Source of the DNA: Scrofimicrobium canadense
GTDB taxonomy: Bacteria > Actinomycetota > Actinomycetes > Actinomycetales > Actinomycetaceae
Assembly (NCBI RefSeq): GCF_009696615.1
Contig: NZ_VULO01000003.1
Location: 124,001 to 188,000 of the forward strand
Direction of reading: 5' to 3'
DNA: 64,000 nucleotides
The first letter of the stretch is position 1. The number at the start of each line of letters is the position of its first letter. The translations under genes and the position numbers were made by a program. The notes beneath the pieces were generated by a model, which had not been told where the DNA came from, did no database searches, and worked only from the letters and a program-made list of their open reading frames with translations. Shown one piece after another: positions 45,312-56,000 of the stretch.

Positions 45312-45974
45312 CTAGGCCACTTCGACCTTGCTATTGAGTCGAACAACACCATAGGTCCATCCACGACGATGGTAAGCAACACAGGGCTGCATAGTCTCTG
45401 AGTCAACAAAGAGGAAGAAGGGGTGCCCTACCAACTCCATTTGGTAAAGTGCCTCATCAACCGTCATTGGCTGCGCCTCATGAACCTTTTGCCGAACGAT
45501 CACAGGTGAATCGCCAACCTGCTCTTCCCGAACCTCTCCGGGAGCCAAATCAGCAGCGCTACGCAGCTGATATTCTTCAGCCTCTGTAAGGTCTGACGCG
45601 ATGTCTTTCACATCTCCGTGGGAGGCAGCCAACTCTGCCTCTAGGCTGCGAGGATCCACCTTGTAGCGGCGATGGTCTTTACTGCGGTCACGGAGTCTGC
45701 GCAGACGTTCAAATAGCTTCCCACACGCAATATCGACTGCCGCATATCGATCAGATGATTCAGCCTCCGCGCGAATAACAGGCCCCTTGCCGTATACCGT
45801 TAGCTCTATTCGTTCCGAACGGTCGGCTTGTCGAGGGTTGCGCTCATGAGTGAGCACAACATCAACGCGTTGGGCACGCGGGTAAAACTGCGTAACCTTT
45901 GACAGCTTATTTTCCACCGTTTCTCTGAAATCAGGATGAATTTCGGCAAATCGGCCAGTGACGATAATATCCAT
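45312..45974 (-). CDS. hpf: ribosome hibernation promoting factor, long form
   Basis: Long-form HPF makes inactive 100S ribosome dimers in stationary phase. The 220-aa product has the N-terminal S30AE domain (MDIIVTGRFAEIHPDFRETVENKL; FERLRRLRDRSKDHRR) and the C-terminal dimerisation domain (MTVDEALYQMELVGHPFFLFVDSETMQPCVAYHRRGWTYGVV). GGAGG is 7 nt upstream. The 262-bp region upstream (45975-46236) carries no promoter I can identify with confidence. Confidence 0.96.
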   Translation of the reverse strand: MDIIVTGRFAEIHPDFRETVENKLSKVTQFYPRAQRVDVVLTHERNPRQADRSERIELTVYGKGPVIRAEAESSDRYAAVDIACGKLFERLRRLRDRSKDHRRYKVDPRSLEAELAASHGDVKDIASDLTEAEEYQLRSAADLAPGEVREEQVGDSPVIVRQKVHEAQPMTVDEALYQMELVGHPFFLFVDSETMQPCVAYHRRGWTYGVVRLNSKVEVA

Positions 45975-46236
45975 GGGAGTCCTCCAAGAAGGATAAGAAT
46001 GTGCGTATCTACAATGTGTCGAGAGACGTGATGCTCTAGGCTACAAACCCCCTTTCTTGATCTCTCAATGATACGTGATAGACAACACACTTGCTAACTG
46101 GGGTACGCAGCTGAATGCTTCTGCAACACCCTATCTGAGCACTCAATACACATGAAATCGCTATATCTCAACTGCTTTTCCCACTCTTTGCAACCGTCAA
46201 AGGTGAGTATTTTCGCTTCCCGCGAATCCTCATTAA

Positions 46237-46890
46237 TCACGCATAAGCTAAAACAGCACCAGATACTACATGTGGGTCCATTACATGCGACATTTCTGCC
46301 AGTGTGGCACCGGTAGTCATCACGTCATCAACCAGCACTACTAGGGTCCCCTTGGGAACTATCGCTGTAGTCTTCATTGCGCCCCGCCTTCCCCTGCGGC
46401 GAAGCTCCCCACTGCGAGAGCTCTGAGCTCCCGCACCGAAACGTAGTCGCACGATATCTGCCAACCACGCATCAATGCCCATCTCGGATAAACCTGCCAC
46501 AACCCCACGGGCGACAATCGGCGTGACATGTCGGCGTTGCCAACGCCGCTTCCAGGAAGAAGGCGCGGGAACTACCCATACCGGATGGTTGTGCACGTCG
46601 TCTGATATTGCGGCACCCAAACGCGTTCCAGCAAGCCACAGGAACGAGTCGAGCCGGTGAGTTGCGGCATGCTTGGCTGTGAGTATGAGATTGCGAAGTT
46701 CCTTTCGGTAGGCGCCAAGAGCCCAGATTGGAATGGTAGGTACTCCAGAGGAATCATCAATCGCCTTCAACACCGGTTCGCTATCGGCTAGGAGATAACA
46801 TTGAGAGCACACATCTGTGTCCCAACAACCACAACCTGCACAATAGCGAGGAAAGAGAATGTCGCTGAGGTGTTGCAGGAAATGAGGCAT
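46237..46890 (-). CDS. comF: ComF-family phosphoribosyltransferase-like protein
   Basis: ComF proteins act in DNA uptake or repair in competent bacteria; their role in actinomycetes is unclear. The 217-aa product has an N-terminal zinc finger (C17, C20, C28, C31) and a PRTase domain with the PRPP motif VVLVDDVMTTGAT near residues 184-196. It lies between lpqB and hpf, as in mycobacteria. The ribosome binding site is weak. Confidence 0.9.
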   Translation of the reverse strand: MPHFLQHLSDILFPRYCAGCGCWDTDVCSQCYLLADSEPVLKAIDDSSGVPTIPIWALGAYRKELRNLILTAKHAATHRLDSFLWLAGTRLGAAISDDVHNHPVWVVPAPSSWKRRWQRRHVTPIVARGVVAGLSEMGIDAWLADIVRLRFGAGAQSSRSGELRRRGRRGAMKTTAIVPKGTLVVLVDDVMTTGATLAEMSHVMDPHVVSGAVLAYA

Positions 46891-46972
46891 GCCTTAAGTA
46901 TTTCTTCTCACTCATCCCCGCACCAGGCATGCCGCCACTTCTTGTGGAAAAACGCCCATCGACTGCATGTGA

Positions 46973-48601
46973 CTACCCGGGGAAACTCACGTCTGCAACT
47001 TTCTTGCCCAATGGACGCCATAGGGCGCCCGCTCGCGAATAGAGCATATTGTCTGACGTCTGAAGATAGATTCTCGAGGTAGAAGAGGCTCCCGTAATTG
47101 CCACTGCGCCGCTTCGACCAGTAGCCACTTGTACAAAACCGCCCAACGGGAGAATCTCCACATCCGGGTCTTCTTCAGTGCCAGTGAGTGTGGCAAGGCT
47201 CGTCGCTCCCGCCCAGGTGATGTCGTACACATCGCCTGAAAACTGCTGTGCTTCGGGTGCCCCCAAACCTACGGGAACACCGCGCCCATCGCGAAGAACA
47301 CTCTGCACAGTTGCTGTTCCCGTCGTACCGGACACCAATGCAAGGTGCACTCCATCGGGAGCCATGGCCGCAGCCCGCAATCGGCCAGAATCGACAATTT
47401 CGTTCGTTAGCTGTGCTTGTTCCCCACGCGGACCAACCGCAACGAGTTGTTTGGCGCCATCAGGAACTACCCATACCCATCCCCAACGGTCCACCACTGG
47501 AGGAAGGTCTGTGATAATCCCGGTGCTCGCGATGTCTCCATCACGCAGAACAACCAGTTCACGATCAGATAGCCAAGCAACTACCCCATCGGAAGCCGGG
47601 CCAATGCCGGGATGACTCACGGAGCCTTGGGTGTCGACGCCAAGTGGCGACCAGCTTTCACCCTCTCCAACGACGATGATGCCGTCCTCGACTCCGACAG
47701 CCCTGTCAAGCCACATTCTCGGCCCGAAAGGAGGCACCACCGGTTCTAGTTCTACCCCGTTGAGCGATATTGACACCCCCGTCGTACTGGGTACTTGTGA
47801 AAGAGTCGCAGTAACCTGCCATGCCAAGTGGTCACGAACTGCCTGGCCTTCCGGGACAGACCCCACCAGATCTACATTGACAATCTGGTCTTCTCCAGTT
47901 TCAACTCCTTGCGTCGGCAGCATCATTGACGTGTTGAGGGCGGTATATACCGCATCATTCAGTTCTGCGCTAGGCCCCGCAATAAGGCCGTTAATCAGAT
48001 GAGACGCTAGGCGCTTGCTTGGATACCATCTAGGATCGGGCACCAGCGAGTCTTGGGTCGGTGCCAAAAAATAGAGTTGGACAGCCTGGAATGCCGTGAG
48101 GAACGAAGGCTGGGACAACAGTACTCCATCATCCAAACGGCTTATTCTCCATTCACCCTCTGAATTCTTTTCGAGGTGGAAGCCCACTCGGGCCTCAGAC
48201 CCATCGGCGCCCGAAAGCTCTCCTCTCTCGTCGAGGCTTCCCTTCGTGTGAACCGATACTGTCACTTCTGATTCCGAAGGTGCCACCACCTCCGGAGACT
48301 CGTCAGCGCCGTAGATGAGCACTGCTGCTTCTGGCTGCCATGTGGCTGCAGCAGTTGCCGTGAGATACTGCCGAGCAGTTTGGTAGTCGTCACTGGCTCC
48401 TGCTTGACAAGCTCGAAGAAAGTCACTGATCAACTGGATCTGTGTGGAATCTGCACGTGGTCCCGATCCCATTTGATAGAGGGGATCTCGCGTTGGAGCT
48501 TCAATGGTAAAAACCTGAGGGTCCCCAGATTTTGGGAGCGTTGCACAACTGACGCACATCAAGGCGCTGAGCGCCAAAACTAAGAACCTAGTTTTCTTCA
48601 T
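46973..48601 (-). CDS. lpqB: lipoprotein LpqB
   Basis: LpqB interacts with and modulates the MtrAB two-component system. The ATG at 48601 follows AAAGGTG and overlaps mtrB by 14 nt, giving 542 aa. The signal peptide (KKTRFLVLALSALMCVSC) ends in a lipobox with Cys19 as the lipidated residue and an unusual Cys at -3. The GerMN domain (about 60-280) and the C-terminal beta-propeller-like domain follow. Neighbours mtrB and comF confirm identity. Confidence 0.94.
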   Translation of the reverse strand: MKKTRFLVLALSALMCVSCATLPKSGDPQVFTIEAPTRDPLYQMGSGPRADSTQIQLISDFLRACQAGASDDYQTARQYLTATAAATWQPEAAVLIYGADESPEVVAPSESEVTVSVHTKGSLDERGELSGADGSEARVGFHLEKNSEGEWRISRLDDGVLLSQPSFLTAFQAVQLYFLAPTQDSLVPDPRWYPSKRLASHLINGLIAGPSAELNDAVYTALNTSMMLPTQGVETGEDQIVNVDLVGSVPEGQAVRDHLAWQVTATLSQVPSTTGVSISLNGVELEPVVPPFGPRMWLDRAVGVEDGIIVVGEGESWSPLGVDTQGSVSHPGIGPASDGVVAWLSDRELVVLRDGDIASTGIITDLPPVVDRWGWVWVVPDGAKQLVAVGPRGEQAQLTNEIVDSGRLRAAAMAPDGVHLALVSGTTGTATVQSVLRDGRGVPVGLGAPEAQQFSGDVYDITWAGATSLATLTGTEEDPDVEILPLGGFVQVATGRSGAVAITGASSTSRIYLQTSDNMLYSRAGALWRPLGKKVADVSFPG

Positions 48602-50174
48602 CGAACTGCACCTTTGCCACACAGGGAAATTCGAATACGGGCGTGCCTGCTTTGCGCGGAATTGTCATGACGAACACCGACCCTACGCCCAGCCTGCCGT
48701 CAACGTGTAGTTGACCACCGTGGGCTGCAACATCTTCTCTAGCGATAGCAAGGCCCAACCCAGTTCCGCCGGTTGTACGTGCGCGGGCAGGGTCCGCTCG
48801 AAAAAAACGATCGAAAACTCGTTTCATCGTCTGACTATTCATCCCCACTCCGTGGTCCCGCACGCTCACAGCTACGGAGTGCTCCGATGTAGCCACTGTA
48901 ACGTCGACAGGCTTACCTTCAGCGTGTTCATAAGCATTCACTAGGAGGTTTCGGACGACTCTTTCAAGTCTCTTTCCATCAGCTTCTGCTGTGGGCCTAT
49001 CGGGTCGAGGTGACAACGAAACAGAAACTCCCAAATGCTCTGCCAGTTCTTGGTTTTCAGCGATTGTTTTTTCCACCACCATGTAAACATCAACTGTCTC
49101 CCAATCTAGCTGCGCAGATTGAGCGTCATAACGCGAAATTTCTAAGAGGTCTGCAAGCATTTCTTCAAGACGCGCGACTTCTGAATGGAGAAGTTCGGCT
49201 GAGCGCTTAGGAATCGCATCCAGTTCGTCACGAACGTCGTAGATCATGTCCTCAGCCATACGAATAGTAGTCAACGGCGTGCGTAGCTCGTGAGAAACAT
49301 CCGAAACAAAGCGCTGTTGCAGCTCGGCTAATTTCCCATACTCGTTAATCTGGTTTTGGAGAGAATCTGCCATGTCATTGAAGGCACTCCCCAGTCGCGC
49401 CATTTCATCTTGACCATGGACATCAACTCGGCTCTCTAGATCGCCTGCCGCAATCTGTTCCGCAGCCGCCGCGGTAGAACGCACTGGACGTAGGGTGTGA
49501 TAGATAAGCGCGAACGTCGCAATCGACATGGCGACCGCAAGAGGAACCGCCGCAACAAAAAAAGTGCGTATTGCCAGACCAACCGTATTTTGTTCGGACT
49601 CAAGTGAGTAGACGATGAAGAACTCGTAAGGGCCCGCTTGGGGCACCTCCATCAGATTACCCACGACAATTCCCGGGACGGAACCTCGACCCGATGGAAC
49701 GGCAACTGACTGCCAGGCAGCTTGTCCCTCACCGACTGTTGTTTGCAGCTGCTCAGTAATGATGGGCCGCAAGCGCGTGTCAGCATATTCATTGATGATG
49801 AACGAATCAGAGGACTCGGAAGAGCGAAGCATCATGACGGAGATTACCCCAGCTCCGGCGGCAGAGTCTGCGGTGGCACTGACAAGACCTGCGGTGAGCT
49901 CTTGTACCTGATCGACTGTTACCGCAGTGGACTGATCTAGCTGACTCTGTGCTTGAGTGAAGCGAACACTAGCGTCTTCAAGAATCGCTGCTTTTCGGGT
50001 TTGAAACATCTGGGTTTGCAGCTGAGAAGCGACAAAAACACCTACTAGAAGCAGTAAAAGCAGCAATACTAGAGCGAGGGTGATCGCAACCCTTGCGGAG
50101 AATGAACGCCATAGAGCAAGTTGGGACCACCAGTGCTGCTTATGTGTGGGAGCCTGCACGATACCCAACGCCAC
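48588..50174 (-). CDS. mtrB: sensor histidine kinase MtrB
   Basis: MtrB senses cell-division or envelope state and phosphorylates MtrA. The 528-aa product has two membrane segments (about 27-48 and 205-228) flanking a sensor domain, a HAMP domain, the H-box FVSDVSHELRTPLTTIRM, and an ATPase domain with N, G1 and G2 boxes (LLVNAYEHA, VRDHGVGM, GTGLGLAIA). Its start overlaps mtrA by 35 nt. No strong ribosome binding site is visible, so a GTG five codons downstream may be used. Confidence 0.96.
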   Translation of the reverse strand: MALGIVQAPTHKQHWWSQLALWRSFSARVAITLALVLLLLLLLVGVFVASQLQTQMFQTRKAAILEDASVRFTQAQSQLDQSTAVTVDQVQELTAGLVSATADSAAGAGVISVMMLRSSESSDSFIINEYADTRLRPIITEQLQTTVGEGQAAWQSVAVPSGRGSVPGIVVGNLMEVPQAGPYEFFIVYSLESEQNTVGLAIRTFFVAAVPLAVAMSIATFALIYHTLRPVRSTAAAAEQIAAGDLESRVDVHGQDEMARLGSAFNDMADSLQNQINEYGKLAELQQRFVSDVSHELRTPLTTIRMAEDMIYDVRDELDAIPKRSAELLHSEVARLEEMLADLLEISRYDAQSAQLDWETVDVYMVVEKTIAENQELAEHLGVSVSLSPRPDRPTAEADGKRLERVVRNLLVNAYEHAEGKPVDVTVATSEHSVAVSVRDHGVGMNSQTMKRVFDRFFRADPARARTTGGTGLGLAIAREDVAAHGGQLHVDGRLGVGSVFVMTIPRKAGTPVFEFPCVAKVQFDEEN

Positions 50175-50820
50175 GAACTGTGATTACCAGCCCCGGGTTT
50201 TCCGGGTCTTGTTCGATCTTTGAACGAAGTCTTTGTACGTGGACGTTGACCAGACGTGTATCCGCAGCATGGCGATATCCCCACACCCGTTCCAAGAGCT
50301 CTTCACGTGAGAAGACTTTCCACGGCGTCCGGGCCAGTGTCGCTAAAAGATCGAATTCCAGTGGGGTCAAAGGAACTAGCTCATCGTTGCGTGTCACGCG
50401 ATGACCTGAGACGTCAATCACCAGATCTCCCAGCTCAATGAGTTCTTCATCTTCCTGGTCGGTTCTTCGCAATCTAGCCTTTACCCGCGCAACCAGTTCC
50501 TTTGGTTTAAAAGGCTTAGGCATGTAGTCGTCAGCCCCAGCCTCTAGCCCAGCAACCACATCTGCGGTATCAGATCGCGCCGTTAACATCACAATCGGAA
50601 CATTGGAGTTGCGTCTGATCATTTCGCATATCTGTATGCCATCAATACCCGGAAGCATCACATCGAGTAACACCAGATCCGGTTGTGTCTCTTGGAAAAC
50701 GTCGAGGGCAGATGCACCGTCATAGCAGTCGGTTACCTCATACCCTTCGGCTTTCAAGACAATACCAATCATCTCAGCCAGTGCTGCATCATCGTCTACG
50801 ACTAAAACTCTTGCACCCAT
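50140..50820 (-). CDS. mtrA: response regulator MtrA
   Basis: MtrA is an OmpR-type regulator of cell wall and division genes in actinobacteria. The 226-aa product has the receiver domain (1-115, phospho-acceptor Asp53 in LLDVMLPG) and the winged-helix domain ending HVQRLRSKIEQDPENPGLVITVRGVGYR. It is 12 nt downstream of the DUF3499 gene and overlaps mtrB. Confidence 0.97.
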   Translation of the reverse strand: MGARVLVVDDDAALAEMIGIVLKAEGYEVTDCYDGASALDVFQETQPDLVLLDVMLPGIDGIQICEMIRRNSNVPIVMLTARSDTADVVAGLEAGADDYMPKPFKPKELVARVKARLRRTDQEDEELIELGDLVIDVSGHRVTRNDELVPLTPLEFDLLATLARTPWKVFSREELLERVWGYRHAADTRLVNVHVQRLRSKIEQDPENPGLVITVRGVGYRAGSHT

Positions 50821-50832
50821 GATTCGATAGTG

Positions 50833-51270
50833 TCACGAAGTTGGGCTGCTGTCACGCGGACCAAATGGTCCCGCCTGAGGTTTTGGGGAAGTGTCTGTCT
50901 TTTCGGCCCCCGCGACCACTTCTAATTTTGGGCGATCAGAGTGGGCAGGACCAGGAATATCGGCAGGGACAAAGGCCGTAAAACTGGAGGGAGCACCGAC
51001 AGCAGCCGGTCTTGCTGCTTCTTTTACAGCTTCAGCCAGCTCCATAAGATCATCGTCAGAGGGTGCTACCTGATCGTAATTGATTTCTAATCTGAGGACT
51101 TCCCACCCCTTGGGCACCGTCAGATTACGTAAGTGAGTCTCACATAGGTCATACGCATGGGGCTCAGCCGAACTTGCCAGGGGACCCAAAACTGCCGTCT
51201 GAGCAACGTAGTCATACGTCAACGTCCCCATAGCGGCACGCGAACATCCCTGTTTAGAACAATGTCTCAC
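50833..51270 (-). CDS. DUF3499-family protein
   Basis: A conserved actinobacterial protein of unknown function. The GTG at 51270 has GGAGGG four nt upstream and gives VRHCSKQGCSRAAMGTLTYDYV, the usual family start. Conserved LGPLASSAEPHAYDLCETHLRNLTVPKGWEVLRL follows. The Cys pattern (C4, C9, and Cys in DLCETH) suggests metal binding. The C-terminal half is Pro/Ala-rich and poorly conserved. Divergent from the metallopeptidase gene, as in mycobacteria. Confidence 0.88.
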   Translation of the reverse strand: MRHCSKQGCSRAAMGTLTYDYVAQTAVLGPLASSAEPHAYDLCETHLRNLTVPKGWEVLRLEINYDQVAPSDDDLMELAEAVKEAARPAAVGAPSSFTAFVPADIPGPAHSDRPKLEVVAGAEKTDTSPKPQAGPFGPRDSSPTS

Positions 51271-51319
51271 AGTTCCCTCCAACAATCCCATCTAGACTAC
51301 CTTGCCGCACACTTCCGGA

Positions 51320-51325
51320 TAGTAT
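51320..51325 (+). promoter_or_regulatory. -10 element of a leaderless promoter
   Basis: TAGTAT ends six nt before the ATG at 51332, and no ribosome binding site separates them. This is the spacing of a leaderless transcript. No clear -35 is visible. Confidence 0.4.
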
Positions 51326-51331
51326 TCTCAC

Positions 51332-51757
51332 ATGACCACGCGCGCAATTGACAGATTCACCTCTCCGCGTCGGCGCAAAGACCGCCACGCGCGCGGCCAA
51401 GGAACCCTCCTTCCCCCGACTTTGCCCGTATGGCGAACTCGAAGTGAACAATTTGACGCCTTAGTCCGTCGAATCGTTGCTGAGATGGCGGAACGTTTTC
51501 CAGAAATTCACGAGATTGAGTTCGCTGTCGAGGATATCCCCCCCTCTGACCCTGCTCCATGGGAAACCCATGATGTCTGTTTAGCGCGCGCGTTCTCCCG
51601 TGACGGGGCACGGGGTCTTCGGGACCGGATCGTCATCTACCGTCATGCAGTAGGTTTGCGTTGCCGCCGTGAGGAAATGTCTGAGTTCTTACGTCTTCTA
51701 TTGGCTGAGCGCATCTCCCATATCCTTGCTATCACCCCAGAGGACCTCATCTTCTAA
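51332..51757 (+). CDS. metallopeptidase-family protein with degenerate zinc motif
   Basis: The 141-aa product belongs to the small zincin-like family adjacent to DUF3499. In active relatives the C-terminal helix has HExxH. Here the corresponding stretch reads AERISHIL (about residues 126-133): only the Glu is kept at its position, so catalysis is doubtful. This degeneracy is common in actinobacterial members. The N-terminus is basic, and the RFPEIHEIEFAVEDIP segment is typical. A leaderless promoter precedes it. Confidence 0.75.
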   Translation: MTTRAIDRFTSPRRRKDRHARGQGTLLPPTLPVWRTRSEQFDALVRRIVAEMAERFPEIHEIEFAVEDIPPSDPAPWETHDVCLARAFSRDGARGLRDRIVIYRHAVGLRCRREEMSEFLRLLLAERISHILAITPEDLIF

Positions 51758-51790
51758 GGCTTACCGCCTCGTATGCTTGTAGCAGTGTCC

Positions 51791-53014
51791 TCAATCAGCG
51801 ATCGTGACACGCTGCATGAGCTTTTCCACAAGGGTTCCGCCCCCGCCCACAACAACTTCCACAGGGCCAGAACTAGTCACCCCACGGATATTCAACGACA
51901 TGTATTCAGTATCGTTAACGTCTACGGAAGCCTGACCTGTATCAACTTTTTCTAAGCCAGCAGATTTCAACTCGGCAGCCAAATGATCGTTTATCTCAAA
52001 GACAGAGCCAAATGCGGGGGCAATAAGTGTCCGACTCCAGGTTTTCTGCTCGCGCACAACCTTGTCCGTATTCCCTTGAATACCAAATGAGATGCTGGCC
52101 GAAACGGGCTTACTCGCCTCCACGACCACGCTCTCATCGCTTAGTCCTTTGAGGGAAACCGATGTGACTGCACCGGGAGGGATTGGAATACTCTCAGCTC
52201 CTGGAAGAGGCGAGAGTCCCGTTCCATCGTCCACGTTTACCGTGATAGTTACCTCTGAATCCTCAGGATTCATCACATGAAGAACGGCTTTATGATCACG
52301 TTCACTGATTTGGGGGAAAACTGCAGTAGTGTCGGGCTGCGTCGCGCGCATGCGTGCCAGCCCCTGGGATACTTCCCCATCCCATCCAGAGCTCTGCAAC
52401 CATGCGGCAACACCCATGCCACGGGACTTTATGGACAGTCCAACGGTTGGCTGATCTGGAAACCACGCGGCAACAAGCCACGACCGTACGGATTGGGCTG
52501 GGACCGTCAAAGAGGCATCGGGTGAGCCCAGATATCCAGATTCACCGAATCCTTCAATCTCTATTTCCACCGGTTGAGTGGCCGGGTTGACGATCGTAAG
52601 TACGGAGTCTTCCTCAGCTTCTGTTGATCCCCCGACGACTGCCAAAAGCTGAGCTGGAAGCACACATTCCTCAACGGATATTCCCTGCTCGGTAACAGCA
52701 ACAGAAAATGGGGTCGCATCGCGAGGTTGGCCGAGGAGGGGAACCAACGAGGCACCTCCGGAAATCTTCTCGGGATTATTTGCGCCGATTATTCGAGTCT
52801 CTTTGGAACCAGCAGATGCCTTCGAGGGGTCGACAAAATCGGGAGGGCATACCAACGACATTTCATCTGTATCGACGGTAACGTCAAAAGTCCTCTGATC
52901 TACATCAGCAATGTCAGTAGCACGTGACTGCGGAATCGCGACAACCCCGACTGCTGCCAAGCCGACAACTCCCACTGTTGTAAGGGCTCGCCAGACAATA
53001 TCTCTACGATTCAC
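51791..53014 (-). CDS. DUF5719-family secreted or membrane-anchored protein
   Basis: The 407-aa product has an N-terminal signal or anchor segment (about 10-30, ending near VVAIPQSRA) and a long, beta-rich external region. Conserved family segments include NPATQPVEIEIEGFGESG and VLHVMNPEDSEVTITV. Function unknown. It overlaps the large glycosyltransferase gene by 11 nt, a pairing that is widespread in actinobacteria and suggests a role in extracellular polymer assembly. Confidence 0.8.
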   Translation of the reverse strand: MNRRDIVWRALTTVGVVGLAAVGVVAIPQSRATDIADVDQRTFDVTVDTDEMSLVCPPDFVDPSKASAGSKETRIIGANNPEKISGGASLVPLLGQPRDATPFSVAVTEQGISVEECVLPAQLLAVVGGSTEAEEDSVLTIVNPATQPVEIEIEGFGESGYLGSPDASLTVPAQSVRSWLVAAWFPDQPTVGLSIKSRGMGVAAWLQSSGWDGEVSQGLARMRATQPDTTAVFPQISERDHKAVLHVMNPEDSEVTITVNVDDGTGLSPLPGAESIPIPPGAVTSVSLKGLSDESVVVEASKPVSASISFGIQGNTDKVVREQKTWSRTLIAPAFGSVFEINDHLAAELKSAGLEKVDTGQASVDVNDTEYMSLNIRGVTSSGPVEVVVGGGGTLVEKLMQRVTIAD

Positions 53015-56000
53015 TGTCTACCGCCTCCCTGTCTGACTCCAAGTCTTCAGTATCTGAAGCTGTCTCTTGTCTTGGCCCGATCTCTTCTTCGCTAGAGACA
53101 GCGTGCCACGTGGTCCGGCGCGGTTTCCAAGGCACCGCCAATGCAAGGGCAACAATGCCGGTCACTGCCCCCAAGACACCCCAGGTTACCTGTGGCGCCG
53201 ATCGGTACGTGATGACCAGGCGTCCTTCACCACCGGGGAAGTCAAAGCCTTGACGCCACCCGTAATCGACGTCCTCGATGGGCTCTAGTTCTGTCCCATT
53301 AAACCAGGCAGACCATCCTGCATCGTGGTTTTCGGCCATGTACAGCGATCCTGAATCGGCCGCAACTGCAACGTCAACGTTTCCTTCACCCGCAGGTATG
53401 ACATCACCATTAAGAGTGACTCTAGCGGGGATGTTTCCCTGCGGCCGCACCCTCCACAGGGTACCAAGATCGGTCGTGCCAATGCGTTCCATTCCCCCGG
53501 AAGCATCGAGATTGTCACGTAATTGCTCATCCTCAGAGTTCTGTGGGATAAGCACCAGGTCAATAGCATGGGACGCTAAAGCCTGCGCGGCGCTTTCTGA
53601 CGGACGCGCGGCAAGTGTTCCTACCGCTTGAGCCAGCGCAGCATCGCCCTCCAAGGGGCCGTGCCGCAGTCCCCAAGACCGATCGATAACTTGGGTACGC
53701 ACGCCACGCCACAACTGGGCAGTAACACCATCTTCCCCGGATTGAAGGACCAGCAACCGGCCAGCACGAGGACTCTTTTGGGCTTCTTGGGCAATGACAG
53801 GTATAAGCGGCGACGATGCAGGTGCCAGGACAGGAGCAGATAAGAACTGGATGAAAAGAGCTGCGGCTCCGACAAGACCGGCGACACCAATCGTAGAAGC
53901 AAGAATGCCACGGCGCCACTGTGCGGCAGAAAACTTCCCCTCATGGGGACGAATGCCACTATGCTTCACCGCGCACATTCCGATCGTGATGAGACCTAAG
54001 AAAATCGGTGCCCACAGTGCGGCGGGTGTAAGACTCACTCCGTATGTGCCGATAAGTATTCCAAGACAGCCCACCACGACTACCCCAGTCACGCGAGCAA
54101 GCCACGGATGCGGTAATGGCCTCCAGACGGTGACCACGAGAGATCCTAGCGCCCAAAGAATCGTGACGACAGCAGGAATAACGGTCATCAATAGCAGTGG
54201 AGAGAAAGACAACGGTTGCGAAGCAATACCCGTCGTATCAAACAGAGCCGCAAAATCCTTCCAAAGAAGCGGCCACGAAGGAAGCAACCACACTGCAGCT
54301 GGAACCCATAGGACAGTTGCACCGATAGTTCTCTGCACTACTGTGGCACGCAAACCTTCAGGACATGACCGCGGCAGAGGGCACGGAGTCCAGGCAATAA
54401 GATAAGCGACTGGGATGACTATGAGGACGATTCCTGGAGCCGCACTTGAAGCAACGATGAGGGCAAGGGCGCCCAGGGCTCCCCACAGTATCGGATCCGT
54501 TGGACGCCACCCGGTGAAGTCTTCTAGCCCGTGTACTCGAAATACAGGGAGCGCTCTGCCTACGCGCCACAGACAAGCAAATACATAGGGAAGGGCCACC
54601 CACGCGATCACCTGTCCCAGTTGGCCGTTCTCTAGCGCAACAGTAAGCGGAGGCAAGCCCATCCAAAGCAATCCGACTGCCACTCGAATCGGAAGTGAAC
54701 GCGACATGCTTCCAGCAAGAGCCCAACCGCCCAGAAAAGCACCGGGCCACGCCAGCATCATCAACACGATACCGAAAGAAAGTGGTGACATACCTGTAAG
54801 CGACAAAGGTGCTGTTAGTACGCTTATCACGGTCAGCAGTGACGCCGCTGGTCCGGGAGCTCCGTTACCTCCGGCAGACCATAGAGACCAGGATTGCTCC
54901 CACAGTTGAGTCCACGTGGCGGGGAGGTTTATCCAGTCGCCGCCTTCGATTCCTGCGAGGTATCGGTACCACAGAAGATATGAGGTTGCAGTAGTTACGA
55001 CAAGAGACAGTCCCAGTATGAGGGCGCTGCGACGCCGCGAGCGTTGCCATAACCGCAGCGAAAGAGAGTCCATCCCACCAAGAAGTTCTCGTGGTGTCTT
55101 GTCGATCTTGCGGACAGATCGTAGTCGTTGTCGCAATTCCTTACTCGACGCTTCAAGTGGGGTGAGCGCCGACCGTGGAACTCTAGCTGTCCGCCTCACC
55201 CGACGTCTGGCCCTTGCTACTGCAGGCAAAGCCGCGATAAGGAGAAAGAATGCCTTTATCTCCGAAGCAGCCAACCGAGGTTGACGAGACACCAACCGAC
55301 CAATAGCCCGAATTGGTGACCAAATGACTAGCCATATAAGGAGCAGGATCGGCATCAAGGGAGGGCAGGCAACCATCCAGTTGTAGAGCTGAGCTTCGCG
55401 CCGTGCACCGTAGGAAGGTATCGGATCGTCTGGAGGAAACGACTGTTGTGCGTGTTCAACGACTGCACGAGGCTCAACGGTGACCCTGTATCCGCTGCGC
55501 CGCAACCGCCTACCGTATTCCAGTCCGTCACCAAAGGGCCCCAGGTGAGGATCGAGACCTCTGGTGTGCCTCCACACCTCGGCACGCACCAACATTCCTG
55601 CGGTCCCTACCGCTAATACGTCACCCCGGTCGTCGTATTGGCCTTGGTCGATTTCTCCAATACCTGTCAGCGGAAGCCGCCGACCACTCCGGGTCGCTTC
55701 TATTCCAACCTCAAGGACTTCGTCTCTTGTCCCCCATCGGACTTGTTTTGGGCCAACTGCAGCGATGGTTCCGCCCCGTTCGGCGCGCATCACCAAAGCC
55801 TCAAGAGCCTCTGGATGAGGTTTCGTGTCGTCGTGCAACAACCACATGTACGTATAGGTGCCAACGATAGAGTCACTGGTCAGGGTTGCCCGGATTGCTT
55901 CTCCGAAGTTTTTTACTGCAGGAAGATCCACCACCCAGGCTCTAGTTCCAAACAGTTCCCTAAGATGCCGGGCAATGTCGTGTGAATCAGCAGGAGCATC

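Noticed and set aside
45989-46020. Third copy of the 68-nt ATGTGC element upstream of hpf
   Set aside because: Only two ATGTG-like words occur, at the wrong spacing and without the GCACAT half or the 18-nt block.
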